Source of the DNA: Armillaria gallica
Taxonomy: Eukaryota; Basidiomycota; Agaricomycetes; Agaricales; Physalacriaceae
Assembly: GCA_037576215.1 (NCBI GenBank)
Contig: JBANDB010000012.1
Coordinates: 2,480,001-2,544,000 of the forward strand
Reading direction: 5' to 3'
DNA: 64,000 bases
In this document: piece after piece, positions 20,430-32,669 of the stretch
Layout: every line of letters begins with the position of its first letter
Numbering within the stretch: the first letter of the stretch is position 1
Program-made: the position numbers and the translations under genes
The notes under the pieces: model-generated
Seen by the model: the letters and a program-made list of their open reading frames with translations, nothing else
The model's database searches: none
Told to the model about the DNA's origin: nothing

Positions 20430-23250
20430 GGAGATCATACATCGGAAGAAGTGTAACTCGGGGTAGACCTGTACGATGGTGGAGGCAAACTCCCGTATCC
20501 AGCTTCCATCCGTTTGGTCTGATTTTCCAACCGCAACGCCATGATCTCTTCTCGCATCCTCGCATTCTCTGTTTCTAAATAGTCTCTGGATACTTCCGAA
20601 ACAGGTTCTTGTTTGGTCATATGACTAGATCCTGGCGGGAACGGAGTTAGGGGACCCCTATTCTCATTTGGCGGATACTTCAAAAAAGCACGGGACGTCG
20701 TGGAACTTTTGGATCTTCGTCGCCTGCGTAGCATGAATAGTACGAGACCTGATATAGACAAAAACACAAGCGATCCGAGGACGCCGCCTACGATGGCTTC
20801 CGTGCGTGAAGCGGTTTTGCTCGCTGCGAGGGTCGCTGTTGGTTCTTCCCTATGAAGAACAATCAGGTATGTAAATGTTGGGATAAAAATTGTCACGCTC
20901 ACTTTGTTGCTGTTGAAGCAGGACTCTGAACTATCGGCGCACTGGAATCTGTTGAGGAAGGAATGGTCCCTCCCCCGAATCTTGTATCCGCAGTATTCGA
21001 CCCGTCCACTGCAAACCAATCGCTATATGCGAGAGATTTATATGGTCTGGGAGGATTCGTTTGAGAAAATAGTAATTAGTCGATGGCAAGACATACCCGA
21101 CGACCCAAGCCATCACTATATGGTCCTTCACATCAGTGTATGCCGTATGATTGAAGCTCATAGTGACTTTTTGGTCATGTCTGAAATTCGTCACCACCTG
21201 ATTCACCTCTACATCTGAAGGATCGTCTGGCAGGACTCTGGTCGTTTCCCCCTTTGCCCAATATGCACCAAGGTTGAAATGTTTGGGGTCTCCCGGCATC
21301 CAGTGTAAGGATATCTGTGTACTTTGGAACACTATCGGAGTGCTGTCTGGCAGGATAATCTTCAAGGACAATGCGAGCGGAAAAGTTACTGCGAATAAGC
21401 CTCTGCGTCCGGACTTTAATCAGTTGCACAAGAAACAAGTAAACGACCCTCGGCTTACAGTTGAAAGAGTGAAAGAAACATGACAAGATGAGGGGATGCG
21501 GAGGGCAGCGACACGTATTGGGGTGGAGACCAGGCGGTTCGCCTTTTGACTTTAGATGGGCGTAGCGATTGGTGGATGATGTCACGATAGAAGCGTATGA
21601 AATGTTCATCGCCAGTGCTGATGGTAGCAATCAAATTCAGACCAATCTCTGGCTGCTGATACAGCTCCATCCGAGGGAAGTCCACACAAATCCTGTATTT
21701 CAACAGCGCAGACGGGGAAAGCTGAGAGAATATCGAATCGAACGAGCTCATTGAAGGCGAGTCCATCCGAGCCTGATAAGAGAAATTCTCATGAGACCAG
21801 ATCAACATAAGGCATAACGAGCCGATGGAGACTGATGGTGGAAGCGACCCCGTATCCGAAGGCATAGAGTTCGGGTACGAATCTGTTCAGGTTAATCAAA
21901 GTCGTGATTCCATGCATTCTCTTTGCGTGACAACACAGCCAGCTTGTGTCTCCGACTTTCCCTAAGTACAATGATCATGATGCTAGCTAATATAAAAATC
22001 AGCACTGCGACCATACTGTTGACGTTGTCCCCCAAAGCGCCGGTATGTGACAACGCCGTCGCTAATCCCTCTTAGGAACCACTCGATGCCAAGGAATCAA
22101 GGTAGCGTTGCGATACGGACTTTGTTCTTTTGACTGCACCGCATACCCTCTTCGGGAATACTTGGCTCAGATACACTCGAAGCATTGCCTGCTTCCAACC
22201 ATCCCTGTGCATTAGCACTTAAAACCATCTTAAATATACTCAACGATCGGAAATGAATCGGGACAACTTACAGGTTACTGACCGGATGATAAACCGGCAG
22301 GGTAGACAGACTAGGAGAGAGATGGGAGAGTTTCAAGCCCGTCTCGTCTCCTTTCACTATTGGGTGTACGCTTTCGTTCAGTATGGCACAGCGCTCAATG
22401 GGCAGTGGATTGTGATGGTAGAATTTTGAGATTGCAGATATGGAGACGAATTTCGCTTTGGACCTACAATACGAAGGTTCTGTTCAGCACTAAAATCGCA
22501 TCATGAGGGGTAGCGCCATCTCCAAATCGTCACCCTTCAAGTCGCTGGGGAAGGACAAATGCGAGGAGCGATCAGAAACGACGATGGATTTCAAATGAAA
22601 GGCGGGATGAATTGAAGTCGCAATAGGACACTATGTCGGCTTTGCGGCGCCATATTAGTCCAGAGAAACCTGTTTTGGAGGATGAGCACATGCATGAGAG
22701 TAGAGTCAACATACGCACAGCAAGTGTCACAACGGAAGATTGTAATAGCGATCTACTATGGCCTGTTACTTCTTCGGCGCGGCCAAACATGTCGGATAGA
22801 ACACAATGACCGGTGACGCCTCCCGAAGACGTTACTGAGTAGCAACGTGGCCTGTAACACCATATAAGATCTTTCGTTCTTCAGTTAAGCAGTAGAATAC
22901 CGCACCTAGCGCAGATTGCAAAGAAGTATAGGCACTCCTATCGACGCTTTCTTTCGTGATACAAATGTTATCGTCCATTTGGCATTCAAGCCAGTTGTTT
23001 TGAAGGATGATAAGCCAATGATAAGCTGTGAGTCGCTGAACAAACATAACTTCGTATGATCAATAAATAGGAATATTACAAAGGAATTGTATACCTCATC
23101 TAATTATCTAAACGCGGTCGTATGAAGAAGGCACAAGATGGTGGAAGCAGTTTAAGGGTCAGGACTCTGTGCCGGCGGCAGACCAAGACATGCGTAAATA
23201 ACGCGTACCGCCTCTGAATCAAATTGGATTTCTAATTCAATTAATTCAGG
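20430..23250. repeat. Segmental duplication block, copy 2
   Basis: Direct copy of 16640-19500. The surface-protein exons are collinear. The upstream relic, including a hydrophobic helix near 21940-22010, is present but decayed. Confidence 0.75.
20435..21481 (-). CDS. Type I single-pass surface protein, copy 2 (287 aa, 4 exons)
   Basis: Exons 21459-21481, 21097-21402, 20903-21022 and 20435-20849. The first three exons have exactly the same lengths as in copy 1 (23, 306 and 120 nt), strong support for both models. Signal peptide MFLSLFQLGLFAVTFPLALS; outer region with HWMPGDPKHFNL; Ser/Thr stalk; membrane helix EAIVGGVLGSLVFLSISGLV; RRRRRS; then a longer cytoplasmic tail with a helix-prone segment (ENARMREEIMALRLENQ) and a Pro/Tyr-rich end (GSLPPPSY). 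Such tails are usual in this basidiomycete protein group, so copy 1 probably has the shortened tail. Confidence 0.7.
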
Positions 23251-23259
23251 CTCGATATT

Positions 23260-24780
23260 TGGGGTAAATTCATTTATTTAAAAATAATTAAAAATAAGCT
23301 GTAAATCGCTGTTTCTGTTCCAGCAACTTCTCACCTACCCGTAACCGTACGACCTTGAAGATCTCAGCCCCACCTTGGACAGAACTTTTAATGTGGAACA
23401 AGCACTGTCGGCGTTTGCACACGGCGGACTGACCAGAAAAGGACCTGATAAATCCTGTTAGTGCGTTTTGTGATTGCTGGCGTATTGACGATGTCCTAAA
23501 CCATCCTCAGGACCTTTAGGTTGTTCTCCAGTCTGAATTGCCTACCCCGTCATTCCGAGGGAGATTTCGGTCATAACGCAAGTACTTTGGCCTCCTCTAC
23601 TACGCGCGTGATGCCTGACCGCTGCTACTGCACCTCAGATTTCGGTCCTGCTTATCTCGTTGCAGCGTTTCCAGGACGCCCAGATCATTGACTGGAACGC
23701 GGAGGTCTGGGAGCAAAATAAAACGAGAGTGGTATACTGAGGGAGCTTGAAGGGAGTTTGCTGAATGCGGATTCCCGTATCTCTGTCAAGGCCATAGTCA
23801 TGCCGATTGCTGTTTTTTGAGCTCGGCTACAGCCTAGCTCATGGGCGCGACATTTGGCGGCTTGGGATCTCCAGAGATATTCATCGACAGGACACATCTT
23901 TGGTTTCATGGTCGCCCTTCCCTAGTGTCGAGTCAATCTTCTTTCCCTCACGGTTTCTTCACACGTATTTCCTTCTTGTTACCGGAACAATGCCCCTCCC
24001 TACATTCATCCCGAGGTCCCTTTCCCTTTGGCGCCGGGAAATCGTTATTTCAATACTCTCGTATCGGTTTTACGAAGCATCTTTCTCGGTTTCGGGTTCA
24101 TGCATCCTTTTGAATGTCGTCTTCCGGTCCGCGCCAGATGTCATGATCAAGGCGAGCTACGACTATCGGCGCGGAAGCAAAAAAAGAAGAAGGGAAACAT
24201 CGGTTGGCTGAGAAGACAGCGGGGAAGGGGGTTGAGTAGAGGACGACGACGGTGAAGCGGGATAACAGTAAGGCTACCGGTTTAAGCTGCTACTTGATCG
24301 TTGATCCGCTCCTCTGGAAGACATGGCGTTGCACGTTTGTTAGCCATGCAACGTCTTTTTATCGCAGTCCCTAGGTAAGAAAAGGCTCTATTCTGCGTAT
24401 CTTCAGTCTCATGAAACTTCCAACAGGGTTTTGACAGGGTTTGAACCGGGATTTTTTAGGATAGAAGTTGGAGCGAGGGCTACGAGGGATTCAAAGCTAG
24501 TGGCCAGCTCTCCCGATCCATCTAGCAACCACCCAGACTATTTGAAGCGGTTTTCCAGCTCCTAGCAAGAATATTTTAGGACACACTGGATGTTAAACGC
24601 GTTCATTCATTGCGTTGAATAATAAAACACATGATTACAGAGCAAAGTAAAGCGATAAACAATATACATGGGAAAACGAGACGATATCCAAGATGTACAT
24701 ATACAGTTACAGATGCTTTTATGCGCATTCCTTTACATACCGAACGATAAAAGAGTAGGAGATGGATGATGGAATCTTTT
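23260..24780. repeat. Z5 3' flank block
   Basis: No gene. About 23860-24300 resembles 44560-44930, and about 24350-24650 resembles 60370-60640. These are the 3' flanks of Z10 and Z12, so Z5, Z10 and Z12 with their flanks derive from one block. Confidence 0.55.
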
Positions 24781-24789
24781 GACTAATAC

Positions 24790-25552
24790 CTACTCGAGTT
24801 GACCCTCCCAGGTTTCTGCGCCATGATGCGCCGCGTTGTAGGTCGTAATCATATAGTTCTTGCGCTCGAGTCCTGGATGTTAGCACTGGAATTATCATCC
24901 TGGTACTGAGCGATGTAAGAATTGTCCGTTTCCGTTGGCGAACGAGCGTCAACCTGAACGATGCTCATTTAAGTAACGGGTTGCGGGGTAGGTGTGAAGA
25001 TCGCTAAGTTGCCGTAAGAGTAGGATGGGTTATCGATAGTGGAGAGAGTGTGCGCGGACGTGGGCGTGAATGAGGTGCTTGTCGTATCGTAGTTGAAGGT
25101 GTTGATACTGGAAGAGAGACCATTGTGAACATTCACCCCATAGGGTGGAGTCTCAGGCGAACGATACATGTTCACGACAGGCTCATGATCAATGAGAGAT
25201 GCTGAGCATGTGCATCCTTGTGTTCGGGGCGTCTACAGTGAGATTGAGCGTTATTGCATTGTACACCACGATCGGAGGATACATACCTTTTGGACATACG
25301 CAGCACAATTGGTCGCGAAGCAGTGATGCACGACCATCGAAACATAGTCGACATGCGTGTGAATACTGTGTCCACACAGACCACAGATGTTCTAGGAAGA
25401 CGTGAGCACGGGTATATACGTGAAGGTGAATGTGAGTCTACCTGGTCTAGCAAGGGCGGTTCAGGGGGGAAGAAGCATAGACACTGGCAGCGCTGGATGT
25501 TGTCAGTGATTTAGATGCACTGTCTTCTGGACGGTAAGACGGTTGAAGACAT
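24790..25552 (-). pseudogene. Z5: broken Cys/His-rich family member
   Basis: Exons 25442-25552, 25287-25391 and 24790 to about 25180 align with the family. Exon 1 has TAA at 25511-25513 where paralogues have CAA (Gln of CIQ). Exon 3 has a second TAA near 24973 where Z10 has Gln, and a later frameshift and stop near 24860. Exon 2 (NICGLCGHSIHTHVDYVSMV) is undamaged and 105 nt. The ancestral end matches Z10 (ETWEGQLE). Both stops are C-to-T changes. Confidence 0.75.
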
Positions 25553-25616
25553 CGAGGGCGGGGCACTGAGTGCAGCACTTGGAGAGAAGGCGATAGAGAT
25601 GTGGGTTTGCCTGGGC

Positions 25617-25633
25617 CATGGCGCATTTGAAGG
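25617..25633 (-). promoter_or_regulatory. Z5 upstream ATG element with weak TATA-like box
   Basis: TTCAAATGCGCCATGG on the minus strand, with the ATG at 25617-25619, 67 nt before the Z5 start. Z12 has the same element with an intact TTTAAAA. Confidence 0.35.
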
Positions 25634-25779
25634 ACCAAGTAACGCCGCTACAGTGGAAGCTATTTCTGAATGAGTAATGAAGAGCTCCGTAGATTTGACC
25701 CTGTAATTAAACTGACGAATCAGAGGGTCGATATGAAATCACGATCGTCATCTCTCAGGACCAAACCCAGTCGGTCGTT

Positions 25780-26000
25780 CAGCGTCATCACAATTTTGCT
25801 TCTCAGTTGGCCTGGTGAGCCGCAAGTGTAGAGTCATCCTGTATTGATGTCGTTCTTCGAGCTTGATATGTGATATTTTGAGATCGAAAAACAGAGTGCC
25901 TCGGATGGTGGTGGTGGTTAACGAAGGGGTTCGGTGACTCAAAGCACATGATCAAGTCAAACCAATTTCAAACCCAAATTAAACCTTGCTTATCCCTTTT
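25780..26000. repeat. Dispersed repeat, also near 34.2, 43.8 and 59.2 kb
   Basis: Sequence with a Leu-type TTGAGAT core recurs at about 34150-34310, 43790-44050 and 59150-59340 in the same orientation. The tail CAAACCAATTTCAAAC is shared with 43980-44010. Function unknown. Confidence 0.55.
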
Positions 26001-26179
26001 GTATCCTTTGGTATCCCATAATCGCGCGCAACCTTTCAATGGGAAACAGACATTAAACCTGGACCTCTTGCTTGCCAACTACCTGCCGAGTCCAGGATAC
26101 TTCTGGTGACCTCCCGAGGCATTATTTTATAATCATTAATCATTAGTGGTCCAACATTCCCCATCGATGTCGGAATGTC

Positions 26180-26900
26180 ATCGTGCCCAGGATCTCCTGT
26201 TCGTCGGCATTCATACTAGGTGACACGTTGCGGACTCGAATGTTTGAGGAAGGATGCAGAGGCTTGGCCAGCAGGATTCTACCCGTTTCTCTACCTGGAC
26301 GATATACATCCCGATCAGGACACTCCAACGAGCCAGGCGGTATCGCCTACGTGTCCTTCCAATCATCTCTCCTCACTCGCTACGGGAGAATGGCGCTATC
26401 CCTTCCTTAGGTCGCCGTCTCCGCCTATTGCCCCATCATTTTCTGTTCTTTGTCATATGGGCTTGCGTCTCCTCCGCAGTGGTGGCCATTTCTCATTCAC
26501 CACTCACTGCTTCCCGCGGACACAGATCATACCATCCATGGCCAGTGCGATTCCAGCGTCAACCCTTCCTTTACCCAATCATATACCGCTACAGCGTCGT
26601 CCAATAACATCCTCGGCGTCTGTACCTCCTCTACTTCTCACATCACGGCTACGTTCATGCTGATCCCTACCCTATTCATCTATACCCCGTTAAGATGCGG
26701 ATGTATGGTACAACGTTCATCCCGCTGCTTGGTTCCTCGTTGATATCATTCTTCATACCAGTCAGGTTTTAGGTTCACGTATGCATATGGATCATCGACA
26801 CCGATTTTTCACCCAATCTCGATATTGTTCTTATTTCATGTGTTTGCCTTCACAGGCGCCACCTCAATAGAGAGCATTACGACGGCACTCTTACACCGCA
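26180..26900 (+). repeat. Partial copy of the 1.6-2.1 kb repeat unit
   Basis: Matches the later part of units at 30540-32660, 37240-38780 and 38820-40440, for example around GAGCCAGGCGGTATCG. Pyrimidine-rich on this strand, which produces many open frames. Their protein sequences are not conserved between units, so I do not call genes. Confidence 0.6.
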
Positions 26901-27289
26901 CCGTGTACGCTTGTCACCTTTCCAATCCTACGACCACGCACATCACGGTCATCGCCTTGAATCTCCCCAGTAATTATTGTCTGCCATGGCTGACAGGACG
27001 CTCGAGGTTCTTTGAAGGCGGAAATGATGTTAGTATGGTAGTCATGCTTGACAGAGAGGCGAGTAGAGAACGGTGTTGCGCCTATGCCCACGCGATTCCA
27101 CCCTTTACAGTCCTTCGTACTTAAGCTCCCCGCCGGATGACTCTAGTTCCCGCCTAAAATTTCGAAAGGCTGCTGGCACCGATTCCTGCTATTATACCGA
27201 CACCTCTTCGGTACGCCACCTGCTTGTCCCACATATGCTGCTGGCTCGACCTGTCACCTCGATGATTGGAACGGCGGCGTTGTGAGGTC

Positions 27290-27760
27290 AACGACGCAGG
27301 GGGTCCTGATCGAATCTTGGTCTGCTTCCACCATCTCCTGCCCGTATGTTCCCTCTTCGTCAGCCGCCGTCTCTACAGCCGGATATTCTGTGATTCTTAG
27401 CCGAGGAATACGATGCTACTCAACGACGGTACGTTTGGCCACTTTACAGGTATGCATGTTCTCTTCCTAAACTTGGATCTAGACGTCCGCGCTCTAAGAA
27501 TGCTGTCAAGAGTGTCACGAATGGACGTTAACACCAGGTATGTGCTTTCTTCGCACTGCGTCTGCTCGCGGAAGTGTCAGACTTTCGATGACTCGCAGCC
27601 TAGGAAACTCCATAGCAAAGTTGATTTCCTTCCTCCTCCTCGTCTCCCCACTGTTGTGGAATGTGCATCGAAAATGCCACCGCCTTCTTTCTTCGTCCCA
27701 TCGGCATACCATCATCCCGATAACCGCCGAGCTGTTTCTCTCCTACTAACAGTAGCGACT
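27290..27760 (+). repeat. Block also present at 34350-34930
   Basis: Shared landmarks include GACTCGCAGCCTAGGAAACT (about 27594 and 34677) and TTGGATCTAGACGTCCG. No conserved reading frame. Confidence 0.6.
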
Positions 27761-27892
27761 TGGACCCATTCCCCTTATCGTTACGTTCTGCGTCTCAACA
27801 GGCCAATGCCGGGGTACCGTCGTATATATTGAACGATGGCTGTCATCTCCTCCAGCCATCGTCGTCTACTCAGCTTCCAAAAGTGAAAACGT

Positions 27893-28490
27893 TTGGCACG
27901 CCTCGTACCTCCTGGACATAGGCCGCACAATGACTCACAGAGAGTGATGGACGATCTTTGACACGTAGTCGACATGAGAATGGATCATGCCTGCACTTGC
28001 TGCAGGCAAACCGCAGATATGTGAGCACGCAGAATAGTACAATCCGAAGGCTCATTTTGTTGTCCGCAACAGAGGGAGGAGACATGAACCATAGACACTG
28101 ACAGGGCTTGCTCCCGTCAGCCTCTAGGCATCGGGCTCTGTAAGGCATCTTCAACGAACCCATCGTGCGAACACCGTTGATCATAAACGTATCACGAAAG
28201 AGTGGGATGGAGTTAGGATTCATCTGTAGGGCGGCAGCGACGACAACTAGCAAGGAATGATTATGTACAGCATGAAATCTTCCCACACTTTTCCCACGCC
28301 GCATCTTAGCGCTGTCATGATCAAAGTTGCTTCAGTTTCTCGAATTTTCACCCGCTTCTGACGTACATTGGACAGAGCACAGGATCCGTCGACAATGGCA
28401 TCATTGATAGCAGAGCAAGACTCGTGTGGTGTCGGAAGTGAAAATATCGAGTTCAGCACGGGTTCAACTTCCGAGGACACTTGATACTGA
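27893..28490 (-). pseudogene. Z6: partial broken copy of Z4
   Basis: Contains exons 1 and 2 of Z4 plus upstream sequence. Both splice sites of intron 1 are mutated: Z4 has AAG|GTGACC and CTGCAG|TTT, here AAAATGAGCC and CTGCGG. Exon 2 carries a 2-bp deletion in the CGHGIH codons and further changes near the second Cys. Exon 3 is absent. An open frame of 144 codons runs through, but cannot encode the family fold. Confidence 0.75.
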
Positions 28491-29340
28491 GGCCTTAAAT
28501 TTCCCTTTCATTGTATCTCTGTTGAATCTCTTAAAATTTTTATACCTATAAGCGGCAATATACTACTACCTAACACAATAAGATCAGATGGAAAAGATAC
28601 AGGATTGACCTTACAGCATCAGATTTTCAATATTACAGGCGAGTCACAGGATACTGTTCACTTGATTCAAATGGTACAATAGTCACGCATCAGCACGACA
28701 CTCAGTATCTCCTTCATGACTGCTTGCCTGTCAAGAGATTAAGAGTCTGCCTAGGGAGACCAGTAAGCCGGTATTTTGAGGTGTTTTTTTTTGCACCGTA
28801 TTTGAGTCACAAATCAACTGAGAAAAGAATGAACAAAAACCTGGCTGTTAAAAGAATTTACTCAGAGGATTTCAGGGCAAATCCCGCTTATTTGAAACTG
28901 TACTTGGAACAGGTAAATTTGCGACTAAAATACGGTGTAAAAAACACAAAGGTATAATTTTGACCCCCTCAAAATACAGGCTTCCGCAGCAATGAATGAA
29001 AGCAAAATAGGACGTGCATATAACAATGGCAAAGAGAACAAGGAAAAGGAGAGAATGAAACATGGCAATTGAAAACCGAGATGAGTACGTCAGAGGTTGG
29101 CAATGTTGTTGGTGGGCACGTCCCAAAACCCGTATCTACTGCTACCGAACCGTCGGGGCCATATATCCAGACGGCTTACAGCTGTAACGTGACTGCGTCG
29201 AATGGTGGGCGAAGAGTTTAGCAGCGGGGAGATAATAGAAATGGGAGGACATAACGCGCAAATCATTTGTTGGGTGTGGATCGAATATTGGTTATCAAGA
29301 ATCGGTAACATAGGGGAAAACCCATGGCGAAGATGAGGGA
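28490..29340. other. No gene recognised
   Basis: AT-rich sequence between Z6 and the 3' end of Z7. No domain, splice pattern or repeat identified. Confidence 0.4.
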
Positions 29341-29379
29341 TAGAAGCGCCTGCGCTGAATATTTAATTACCACCATGGA

Positions 29380-30209
29380 TCAAGCGCCATATGGGCCTGA
29401 CCAACGTGCAGGGCACTCAGCGTACATCACGTTCGGATAACCACAGCATTCAAAACTCCCATTTGTCATGTTACCCTCTGGCTGACGAGCATAAGGCAAG
29501 TTAACAATGTGGTCCGAATACTGCGCGAAGTAACTGCCTGAGCTATTGCCTCCCGGGGTCTGGGTAGTATGCGGTTGAATAGCTGAGGTACAGCTATAAG
29601 AAGAATAAATGGGGGGAGGAGTGAGCGGGATGTTCCTCGGGTCGCTAGGGAAAATGGTAGGGTTGTGATTGGAAGAAAAGGAAACGATGTTCGGGGAGAA
29701 TGGACCATTGGCGCAGTTGGAATAGCTGCTCGAGGTGACACTAGGAGAAGGGCCATTGATGCTTGGATTGAAATAGTCCAAAACAGTCCACGGCTCCAGA
29801 AGTCGATACCAGTTATCGGTAGCGGTATGCTCGCAAAACTGTGCTTCACAGGTGCACCGTTGCGTCAGATGTGTCTACCGTGCAAGTCATTGTGAGTGCG
29901 GAATATTGCGTGGAGTGGAGAGCAGCATACCATCTGGGCGTACGCCGCGCATTGGTTCGCGGGATAATGATTGACAACGGTCGATACATAGTCGGCATGC
30001 ACATGAATACCGTGTCCACAATGACCGCAGATGTTCTGGGTGAATGTGAGCATCGAGAATATGGGTGAAGGTGATCATGCCAAACGATAACCTACCTGAT
30101 CTAGTAGGAGCGAGTCTGGAGGGAAGAACCATTGACACCGACAGCACTGAATGTTGTCAGAGATTTGGATACATTTTCCTCTAGACGGCAAGACAATACT
30201 AGAAGACAT
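29380..30209 (-). CDS. Z7: Cys/His-rich low-complexity-tail protein (237 aa, 3 exons)
   Basis: Exons 30096-30209, 29931-30035 and 29380-29874, phase 0, all open. Exon 1 MSSSIVLPSRGKCIQISDN then CCRCQWFFPP; exon 2 NICGHCGHGIHVHADYVSTV...NQC; exon 3 THLTQRCTCEAQFCEH, entered at a TAG acceptor five codons earlier than in Z1-Z3. The tail is Ser/Asn/Pro-rich and ends RWSGPYGA. Z7 and Z8 have identical exon lengths (114, 105, 495 nt) and shared 5' flanks, so they are a duplicate pair about 6.85 kb apart. Confidence 0.85.
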
Positions 30210-30267
30210 AGAGAGGGATGGTAAGGTGCAGAGTGCAGCGGGAGGGAAGGCGATAAAGATTGGGCTT

Positions 30268-30286
30268 CATCTCGGCGCGTCTTTAT
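30268..30286 (-). promoter_or_regulatory. Z7 core promoter: TATA-like box plus ATG element
   Basis: ATAAAG (30281-30286) precedes GAGATGAAGCCCAATC, with the ATG at 30268-30270, 61 nt before the start codon. Confidence 0.45.
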
Positions 30287-30539
30287 TCATTGAAGGTCCA
30301 AGTAATTATCATATGCTGCGGTCAAAAGTAACATCCCAGATAATCCGGATTCCGGGGATACGGTGGTTATTGATGGACTTCTAATTAGTACACGTGTTGT
30401 AACGTGGGATTTTTTTTTACAGAACGCGGGACTAACGTGAGAAGTGGGATCTGACAGTCAGAGATCGCTTGAACCAGCAAGCCCGGTGCGGAAATTTTGT
30501 GCTCAGTCCAAATCAATTCAGAGGCGACTAACTTCAGAA

Positions 30540-32660
30540 TCTACAAGGGAACGTCCTTTGTCCCCAGCCCTCCCAGTCAATTCTCTCTTGGACGCTACCT
30601 CCTTGACGTTCCCTGGCGGACAACTTGAACGTTGGACACATCTGCGAGATCTCCACATTCATTCTTCACGACCGACCAAATACAACTCTGTTACTGTTTG
30701 CCGTCAGGGCCCCCTTTGCTGGTGCGTTGGAAGCAAGAGCTCTGACAACAACGCCCACATATGACGGTCGACGACGGAGCAGTAAGCTGGTAGAGGGGGA
30801 GTGGAGAAGAGCAGAGAATGGCATTTCCGCCGCGCCACCTACGCTTGCTGCCGCTCTCGGAACGGTCGCTCTCCCTTCCAGTCCACCATTGTCGCTTAGC
30901 CTGCCCGCCAGCTGACTTCTCCGGTCGCGCCCAGCATACACTATATGTCGCCCGGACCTGGCGGGGTCTGGCTATCATGATGGCGGTGCCATAACGGAGG
31001 CATTGCCGCCGACCTGGAACCCATTGCTGTACCTCATCGTCACTCCTTGGTATGCACCAATTAGTCCGTACCACGATACCAGCACCATCTCCGACGCCGT
31101 ACAATTGGAACATGCCGCCGCCGACAATTGCTGTCCGTTTAGATCATTGTCTTCCTGCCCGCCGCCAGCCAATTCGCCTACAGAATCCTCGTTCTTTCAA
31201 CTCGCCTCGTACCGCCGTCGTAGAAACGTCATGAAGTGTTGTTCCTTCACAGGATACGTTTCAACTCGAGTGCCCCGACTATCTAGTCTGCGCTCTCTGT
31301 AATCTGTAAGTTCACCTCAGCTGTTGGCAACAATGGACCTCACCGTCCCTTTCTATCAGGCTTCCTACCATACGTTCGTGCCGTTCCTCAACGACGCTTG
31401 GTGCGAGACCTAGAATTTTTCTTTTTCTTTACCAGAGCCCGCCTTCCAACCGCCTTCACGACTTACGGTCTGCAAAACCTCCCGAGTCATAGTCTTGATC
31501 TTTTCCCTGCCACCTCGAACTCCACCTCCTGCCTAACTTCTATCTACCTCTTTTGCATCATCACTTGTTGGACGTCGTGGCAGGTGCTGTTGTCGCTTGC
31601 ACCTAGTTGATTTCTACGGTAGCTAAGAACAGGCCCGTCGCACTCAGACTATTGCCCCGACACCCCATCAATGTCAGCGATGTCGTCTGACCTTAATGCA
31701 CCCTCATCATCAGCTAGATACCGCCATCCTCGTCACTCATAGGAGGCGGTGCACTGCGGACTCGATATTCGAGGAAGGATGTTTGGGGCAGCGTACTACC
31801 CGTTCTCTGCGTGGACGATACACATACCCGGCGGGGGGCTCCCACGAGCCAGGCGGTATCGTCTGCGTGTCCTTCCAATCATTTCTCCCCTCCCTCGCCC
31901 GGGGTTTCTCTAGTCTCGCTCGGTCACCGTCTCCGCCTATTGTTCCATCATTTCCTATTCTTTCTCATACTGGCTTGCTTCTACAAAGCACAGCTCCTCC
32001 ACCGGGGTAACCATTTCTCATCCATCATCCTCCGCTTCCCGCGAACACAGATCATACCATACATGGCCATGTGCGATACCAGCATGCCCCTTCTTCTACC
32101 CGATCATGTGTCGCTACATCGTCGTCCAACAGCATCCGTGGCGTCTGTATCGCCTCATCCTAATTATCTTCTCACAGGCCGGCTTTGTTCAGGCTGATCC
32201 CTATCCCATTCGTCTATACCCCGCCAAGACGCGGAGGTATGGTACAATGTTCATCCCACCGCTTGGTCCTCTATATGCCCGCGAGGATACCAGCCAGGTT
32301 TTTTAGCCTTAGGTTCACCTATGTACAGGGGTCGTTGACTCCGACTTTACACCCAATCTCGATGCTGTTTTTATTTCATGCCTTCACAGGCGTTTCCTCA
32401 ATAGAGAGCATTACGACGGCATCCTTCTTAAACGGCACCGTGTACGCATGGTATGGGTCCAGTGCACTCGTCACCTGTTGGCCAATTACCCTGCCATCAA
32501 GACAGCATAGTGCATTGGGGAAATCGATGTTATGTATGGGCATTAGCGTTGACGAAATCGGCCAGTGGCTTATTACCTACGGTCTTAATCATCAATCACT
32601 GGGGACACTGACGACAGATGCGGAGGAGGATAGCGCCTGTCGGGTGAACACAAGGGTTGA
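30540..32660 (+). repeat. 1.6-2.1 kb repeat unit, copy 1 (5' of Z7)
   Basis: Directly repeated 5' of Z8 as two shortened units (37240-38780 and 38820-40440). It contains a stretch reading D-T-F-Q-L...C-x2-C after a conserved CAG near 31250, repeated at 37950, 39243 and 46203. Most frames are broken. A minus-strand frame near 30666-30941 is partly shared with 37310-37699 but has no known domain. Confidence 0.6.
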
Positions 32661-32669
32661 AGGCTAAGA

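Noticed and set aside
24425..24445. tRNA-like B-box (minus strand GGTTCAAACCC), with a related site near 60425
   Set aside because: The surrounding sequence does not fold as a tRNA, and the motif lies inside a duplicated 3' flank block.
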